The notes under the pieces: generated by a model
The model's input: only the letters and a program-made list of their open reading frames with translations
The model's database searches: none
Told to the model about the DNA's origin: nothing
Shown: positions 58,256-64,000 of the stretch, one piece after another
Position numbering within the stretch: the stretch's first letter is position 1
How the letters are laid out: each line of letters starts with the position of its first letter
Assembly: GCF_009727055.1 (NCBI RefSeq)
Contig: NC_052351.1
Coordinates: forward strand, 57,161,327-57,225,326
DNA: 64,000 nt
DNA from: Benincasa hispida
Taxonomy: Eukaryota; Streptophyta; Magnoliopsida; Cucurbitales; Cucurbitaceae
Direction of reading: 5' to 3'
Program-made: the position numbers and the translations under genes

Positions 58256-59280
58256 TAAATGCACAAATATAACTCTTATATGTCATGATGCATGCGTATG
58301 CTTTCACGTAATTTCTTCATGTAATATCATAACACTTATAATACATGATGCATGAATGATTGCACAACCTAAGGTGGGTTTCAAATCTATATGTCAAACA
58401 CTTTGCCATATAAACCACATATATTTCATGTATAATAAAACAAATGTTGATGAATTGGGAAAAATTGCCTCAAATTCTCAAAAAACTAAAGTTAACTATT
58501 ACAAAACAAGGAGTCTCCGATTCAAACCGGCGAACCGAGTCTTGAACCGTTCGGGCGAAGCAATGGTCTCCACTGATCGTGCACTAAACACCTCACGATC
58601 ATCTACATGAAAGAATAAACACTTTGCTCAATCGTTTACCTACGCTTCTAGAGCTAAACGATCATTTAGAAACGATCGTGTACCTTTTACTATGCGATGA
58701 AGCACAAGGTACGTGATCGTGTAGCACGCTCCGAATGACGCAAACTCTATACGATCGTCTAAACGATAACGATGCAGTGAAGCACGATCGTCTAAATGAT
58801 CGTTGAGCGAGCGTCATCGTATCATATACCGCGTGATCGTGTAGTCAGTGACTATGCGATGAGCATGCTAACTACACCATCATTTAGTAAATACTACACG
58901 ATCATATAGAAAACTCTACACGATCGTTTAGATAAATCCCAACGATCCTTTAACTGAGTCAACATAACACGACCAACTTTTGGTCTTCTTCTACGCTGAG
59001 AACCGCATCTCCATGCTTCGAAACTTCATCACGAACGACTCAACTAACTCAAACACTTTGAATTACAGACTCGATAGCATGTTAATTACGCCCAAAAACA
59101 TAAGGGCCCTTACAAATTAACACTTTGTAATTGAAAGAAAGCTTTAACAGAGGCAATTAAACCCGTAAACATCCATCAATGCCATCCACAAATGCATTTA
59201 ACAATTAAACGCAATGCAGAAAACCCACTACAATTGTAAAAGAAGTTAAAAACTGAATTGAAATTTGGAATATCAGAACA
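58256..59280 (-). other. Leader of element V (minus strand) with ACGATCG array
   Basis: The part 58256-58500 is the inverted counterpart of 50050-50340 in the leader of element IV. 58605-58955 holds a dense ACGATCG-type array (for example CACGATCGTTTAG, TACGATCGTCTAAACG). The rest is non-coding. Confidence 0.7.
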
Positions 59281-59283
59281 ACT

Positions 59284-59297
59284 TGGCTCTAATACCA
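59284..59297 (-). promoter_or_regulatory. Primer-binding site of element V
   Basis: TGGCTCTAATACCA, the reverse complement of TGGTATTAGAGCCA, which differs by one base from the initiator tRNA-Met site. It is two bases from the LTR. Confidence 0.82.
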
Positions 59298-59299
59298 AT

Positions 59300-59872
59300 T
59301 GAAGAAAATCGGACATAAGGATTTTCATGAGTAGTGGAAGGATCGTTCCAAATTTCAATCGTATATGAACATTCACAATTAGAGTCACAATCTGAAACAA
59401 CAGGCTATGCACAAAACAAAAATTATAGCATGTTTTACTAAACGATCAAGGGAAAGAATTCACATAACTTTGAAGACTCATCTTCAGCACCCTTGATCAC
59501 GAATGCTTGTTCACAGCAAGACGGCAACCATAAATGCTCGAACACTATGAACTCTACACTGCACGATCAGAGTAAACTCGAACACGTGATCTCCAAGTCA
59601 CGAACACCCCGAACACTACGAACGGCCTCCATAGAACCTCGACTGTGTCGAGTTGAGTATAACACCACCAAAAAGGTTACCTTGGTATTCTTGGTGTGAA
59701 AATCTAGAAGTGTGGGCTCTGTGTGGATTTGGTTAGAGAACGAGACCGGAGGAGAACAATCGTGTAAACGATTGAGGAAGTGGGAGATGTCAAAGCCTAT
59801 CATATAGGACTATGCCCAATCGTTTAACAAAGTCTATGCGATCATTTAGCTCATCGGCCAGCTGAGTGTCTA
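59300..59872 (-). repeat. Truncated 5' LTR of element V
   Basis: On the plus strand it starts TGAAGAAAATCGG and follows the family LTR in reverse to the array words near 59860, where it stops abruptly against copia pol sequence. Confidence 0.78.
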
Positions 59873-59878
59873 TACCTA

Positions 59879-60412
59879 ATGCAACATAAGTCTGATGCTC
59901 TTGAAAAGTTCAAGGAGTATAAGGCTGAAGTTGAAAACTTGTTAGGTAAGAAGATAAAAACACTACGATTTGATCGTTCGAAAGTTTGCCTCTTTGTAGG
60001 CTACCTCAAGGAAACGAGGGGTGAATGCTTCTATGATCCGAGTAAGAATAAGGTGTTTGTGTCGACAAATGATATCTTCTTGGAAGAAGACCACATTAGG
60101 AATCATAAACCATGAAGCAAGCTTGTTTTAAATGAGATTTCTGGTGAGACTACTGAGAGTTCAACAAGAGTTGTTGAACAGATTGATAGACCAACGAGAG
60201 TTCTTGATGTCGATTCATCTAGTCAACCATCTCAAAAGTTGAGACTGCCTCGATGTAGTGGGAGGGTTGCGAACCCACCGGAACGTTACATGGGTTTGAC
60301 TGAAGCTCAAAACATCATTCTGATGATGGAGTTGAGGATCCATTGTCTTATAAGCAAGCAATGGAGGATGTTGACAAAGATGAGTGGATTAAAGCCATGA
60401 ATCAGGAAATCG
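59879..60412 (+). pseudogene. Copia integrase-to-RT linker fragment with internal deletion
   Basis: The open stretch 59879-60115 joins the integrase core segment ALEKFKEYKAEVENLLGKKI (ending TLRFDRS) directly to a downstream segment FVGYLKETRGECFYDPSKNK. The second half of the integrase core is therefore deleted, in frame. After a stop, the linker continues to PERYMGLTEAQN and, with a frameshift, toward the start of reverse transcriptase. It ends at about 60412 against LTR sequence. Confidence 0.78.
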
Positions 60413-62309
60413 TTGTAACTTAAGAATGTATGTGCAGACATACAAGTGGATCATGCTTTAAGTGATAACCTAAATGGTCTATAGTATATGGATAAAGGAG
60501 GAAAACCTTATCATGGTGACACTACAAGTATGGCCCGCTTTGTAGGTGTTAAAAGTGTTGTAAAATGCTACAAATGTCTGATCCTGAACATCTATGTATT
60601 AGACATGCGAGCAGGATGCTCTACAAAGGAGTTTGTATAAGATTGGACCATAAAATGTTTAGTCTCGTTATATAACGCCGTTCATGACAGAGACTTTCAT
60701 TTCACTAGGTTGACCATAGGTAACATGACCTTAATCCTGAGTGAATTGTGAACTCTTGCCTATGAGGGCAGTTCTTTGATTTCCATGGGTGTGAGTGGCC
60801 AGATCGCCGACTCAAATCTACCACTTTGGGGATTCATCTGATTGGGGAGCTGGGAACTCAACTATACAAGACAGATTTCACTTCTTCCCCGAAGCAAGGG
60901 TAAGTAGATAAATTACTCCCTTAAGGGTTGATTCTAGGGCTTGAACAATGTGGCACCACACCTTCTTTTGGCCCGAGAAGTGTTTATTCATAGTGGGACT
61001 ATGATGTATTATTCATTAGAGGAATCAGTGGTACTTAAAGAGTTAGATGTAACTACATGGGCAAAACGGTAAATTGGAACAACTGTACTTACGAGCGATT
61101 TGTGAAAGGTCATCATACTGTTGATTAGTTATATCGAATGGACACAAAAATATATCTGTAGTGCGAAGAGTGCAGCTGTCAGTCTTTAGTGGAGTGTCTG
61201 GCAGTTAACGAATGGTGGATATCATGATTTAAGAGTTTAGTCAGTTATTCACATACTGTTGTAGCTTCAAGCTACAAGTTCATAAGGTCTCCTTGGTAGC
61301 TCAATGGATTCATGTTGAAAATCAGTTTTTTGGGTTATTTTGAACTGTTCAAACTAACAATAGGGAATTTAATTATATATGATATAATTAAATTAATTCA
61401 ATTATATGTAAAATATAATGGATTTAATGTATTTGATACATTATTTGATTGGAGAAATTGATACATTATTTGATTGGAGAAATTAATATAAATATGATTT
61501 ATATTAAATGTCATAAAGGAGAAAAAAAACTATGGTTTATATATTACATATGATGTGATATTAAAACTATAGGTTATAAATATAATATGATAAATTAGTT
61601 ATTATATTTATTTATAATTAAATCAATTATGAGATAATTGTTTTTCGGTTTTTTCTTCTAATAACCAACATAGTGAGAAGTTGTAATCAGTTTTTGGTAA
61701 CTGATGAATAATATGAAAATGGTTTTCATTTTTTCAAAATCCAATGCGCAAAAAGAAAAGGTTATACGATAGCCTTGAGAGGGTAAATGATCAAGCATCA
61801 GTTTTCCTATACGATAGCTATTCGCTGCTAAACGATCGAGTACCTAAGTTTAAACAATAGACTTCTATATTCTCTCACTTACTCGATGGTCTACACCATC
61901 GTTTAGTTCTTCCTTCCCTCTACCAAATTCAAATGAAGCCCACACCTCCTGGATTTTCACACCGAGAATACCAAGGTAGCCTCGTGGTAGTGTCGAGTTT
62001 GCATTCGAGGGTCAAGTATCGAGTTTAACTTGATTGTGTTTGAGGATTCTACAGTCCGTGTTGTTCACTGATTTGCTAGAGTTGCGTTCATGTTGTTGGA
62101 CGCTTTGGTGTTTGATCGATGGAATACGAGAAGAAAAATTCTTCAAGGGTATGTTCACTCGATCTCTTGTATTTTTCTTTTGAGGCATGCTGTAATTTAA
62201 ATTTAATGTATAACTGTTCTGTTAGAAGGTAAATGTTCGTGTTCTTTCACAATGGGATTTGGAATGATCTACTTCCGCTCATTGGTTCTCTATGAATAGA
62301 GTTCCTTCA
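60413..62309 (+). repeat. Large-LTR copia family LTR, 5'-truncated
   Basis: It follows the LTR at 47967 from about 140 bases inside its start (aacttaagaatgtatgtg) to the end AGTTCCTTCA. An ACGATCG array lies at 61750-61915. No primer-binding site follows. Confidence 0.78.
61750..61915. repeat. ACGATCG-type array in the LTR at 60413
   Basis: Words such as TATACGATAGC, CTAAACGATCGAGTACC and CATCGTTTAG occur at a position comparable to the array in the LTR at 47967. Confidence 0.65.
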
Positions 62310-62640
62310 GTCAATACATGAAAGAATCAGGACCACTTCATTTGTAGGACTTTACAATAAATTGTAACAACTAAAAAGTGGGTTGCATCCGATAGTGTTA
62401 TCAGAATAAGGTAAGCCTTATTCATATACTATAGACCCTTTTGGCTATTTACTGAACTTGATCCACTCTCATGTCTCCATACAAAGTTCAAGTATTCATA
62501 TAATATCCATGGATCTTTAGTTTATTGGATTTAGTCTTGACAAGTAACAGTTTTATTGAATAAACGTCAATAACATCTTTATTGATAATAGAATATGTTT
62601 AACATTACAAACTGCGAGTTTATAGGACATACAACCCAAA
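62310..62640 (-). repeat. Fragment of the start of a minus-strand 3' LTR
   Basis: The reverse complement begins TTTTGGGTTGTATGTCC (the first base pair of the usual TGTTGGG start is altered) and follows the family LTR for about 330 bases. Confidence 0.75.
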
Positions 62641-62654
62641 AAACTCCCACTTGG
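62641..62654 (-). promoter_or_regulatory. Polypurine tract, minus strand
   Basis: CCAAGTGGGAGTTT on the minus strand directly precedes the LTR start, as in element II (GAAGTGGGAGTTT). Confidence 0.78.
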
Positions 62655-62846
62655 ACTAAAATTCCAGTGGTTGTTACATATATACAATATATATATACAT
62701 TGTTGAGTAACGAGAGAATAAATATAATAAACTAGGGCATCAGATACCCAGTACTTCTCCCACTTGCCCTAGTTATATCTATTTTGCAATCCTAGTCCCA
62801 CTAAGTGACCCTCGAAAACTTTAGCCAAGAGGGCCTTCGTAAATTG
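62655..62846 (-). other. 3' untranslated tail of a minus-strand copia element
   Basis: The reverse complement contains GGGCAAGTGGGAGAAG and GGCTAAAG, matching the 3' tail of element II at 24640-24720. No pol remains. Confidence 0.65.
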
Positions 62847-64000
62847 TGAAGGAAATCGAACACAAGGATTTCCATGAGCAGCAGAAGGATCTTTCCAAAT
62901 TTCAATCGTATATGAACTTTACAATTACAATCACAAACAGAAACATGCGGTTATGCATAAAATAGAAATTAAAGCATGCTTTCCTACAGATCAAGGGAAG
63001 AACCAACAAACCTTTGTAGACTCATCTTCAAGTTCCTTGATCACAAACGCTTGATCACAACAACACAGCAACACACAAACTTTCGTCTAACACGACCGCT
63101 ACACTGCACGAACACCGCATACTCGAACTAAGTGATCGCCAATGTCATGAACACCCGAACACTGCAAACGGCCTCCACAGAACCTCGACTATGTCGAGTT
63201 GAGTATGACACCACCAAAAAGGTTACCTCGATATTCCCAGTGTGAGAATCCAAAGGGTGGGCTCTGTATGGATTTGATTAAAGACAGAAAACTAGAGGAA
63301 CCACAATCATGTAAACGATTGAGCAAGTGGGAGATGGAAAAACCTATTGTATAAGTCGATGCCCAATCGTTTAGAAAAAGCTATGCAATCATTTAGCTCA
63401 TCGTCTAGCTGAATGTCTATCGTGTAAGAACACTCCATGATCGTTTAGCTAACTCCAAGCTGTCGCTTAGTAAATTTGATTTACTTGACAACTTCTCCGT
63501 GAGAACTTTCTGAGAATGGAAATCTCAAATCAACAATTTTGAAAATCTTATTTCTTTTCTTACTAATATTAGGAAAACATTTTTCCTTTTATCTCATGGT
63601 TACCATGAAACCACCAATAACCTCCCACTCAATTGGTTATGAGAGAAAAAGAGATAATTATCTAATAATTAATATTATTATAAACATGAATGATAACTAA
63701 CTTATCATAATATATTTATAACCTATAGTTTTAATATTTCATTCTCATGAAACATATAAACCATAGCTCTTTTTCTATTCCATGGTACTTAATGTAAATC
63801 TCATTTACATTAATCCTTCACTTAATGTATCTCATACACCATACCGATCATATCACATATAATTGAATTACCTCTTGTCAATTTGAACAATTCAAATCAA
63901 CACCAAGAACTGATCCTCAGCTTGAATCCATTGAGCTACCAAGGGAACCTTATAGACCTGTAGCTCAAACCTCCAATGGTACGTGAATAACTGACTAAAC
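62847..64000 (-). repeat. Large-LTR copia family LTR, runs off the window
   Basis: On the plus strand it starts TGAAGGAAATCG. It follows 52674-54000 closely, with the same orientation and order, including an ACGATCG array at 63340-63480. Confidence 0.82.
63340..63480. repeat. ACGATCG-type array in the LTR at 62847
   Basis: Words such as CCAATCGTTTAG, TCATCGTCTAGC and CATGATCGTTTAGC recur, at a position comparable to the arrays in the other LTR copies. Confidence 0.65.

Larger units (their letters stand above)
52674..59872 (-). mobile_element. Minus-strand large-LTR copia element V, interior lost and invaded
   Basis: On the minus strand the order is 5' LTR (59872-59300, truncated), primer-binding site (59297-59284), leader with ACGATCG array (59280-58256), an inserted Athila-like element (58255-54838) and 3' LTR (54827-52674). 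No gag or pol of element V remains. The right LTR is cut off by pol debris at about 59872, so the element is incomplete at that side. It was inserted in element IV's pol. Confidence 0.75.

Overview
This window looks like nuclear DNA of a dicot plant. It is AT-rich and dominated by nested, mostly dead LTR retrotransposons. The plant initiator-tRNA-Met primer-binding site (TGGTATCAGAGC and variants) recurs, and the single host gene is a five-exon plant FIS1. The FIS1 protein and the style of the repeats would fit a cucurbit, but that is an inference from general resemblance and I could not test it.

Layout. 1-1175: 3' end of a Ty3/gypsy (Tat/Athila-like) pol with its integrase. 1.9-4.4 kb: small debris, namely a MITE-like element, an LTR-like piece and one CACTA terminus. 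4867-13449: a complete but heavily mutated Ty3/gypsy element of chromovirus type. Its pol 3' end is split by a 2012-bp solo LTR (10628-12639, target duplication GAAAG). 13.45-14.28 kb: an AT-rich block of short palindromes. 14772-28769: Ty1/copia element I (289/291-bp LTRs, target duplication GAAAG), interrupted inside its integrase by copia element II (17132-26693, about 1.8-kb LTRs, target duplication TTTTA). Element II carries a gag-like gene but no recognisable protease, integrase, reverse transcriptase or RNase H, and it contains a further Athila-like solo LTR. 29499-36174: copia element III with both LTRs, PBS and a decayed gag-pol.

36.2-42.0 kb is the only stretch largely free of retroelements. 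It holds FIS1 (37371-39806, + strand), whose five exons join in frame to a 167-residue protein with a C-terminal membrane anchor and a basic tail. It is the only gene here that I judge functional.

42.0-64 kb is a mosaic of one large-LTR copia superfamily (LTRs about 1.9-2.0 kb, beginning near TGTTGGG and ending near TTCCTTCA) in both orientations. It includes a solo LTR at 42040, a minus-strand 3' LTR plus RNase H remnant at 46.15-47.96 kb, and a plus-strand 5' LTR with PBS, leader, gag and protease at 47967-52673. A minus-strand element (52674-59872) follows, its interior replaced by a partial Athila-like element. Pol debris and further LTRs in opposing orientation run off the right edge.

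The most unusual recurring signal is a set of arrays built on the palindromic core ACGATCGT, usually next to TTTAGC/GTAGC, found in the LTRs and 5' leaders of the large-LTR copia family and at comparable places in several copies. Its role is unknown. I found no rRNA, tRNA, CRISPR array or bacterial-type system. I see no convincing new biological machine here. The best candidates for follow-up are the ACGATCG arrays and the pol-less, gag-bearing copia element II.
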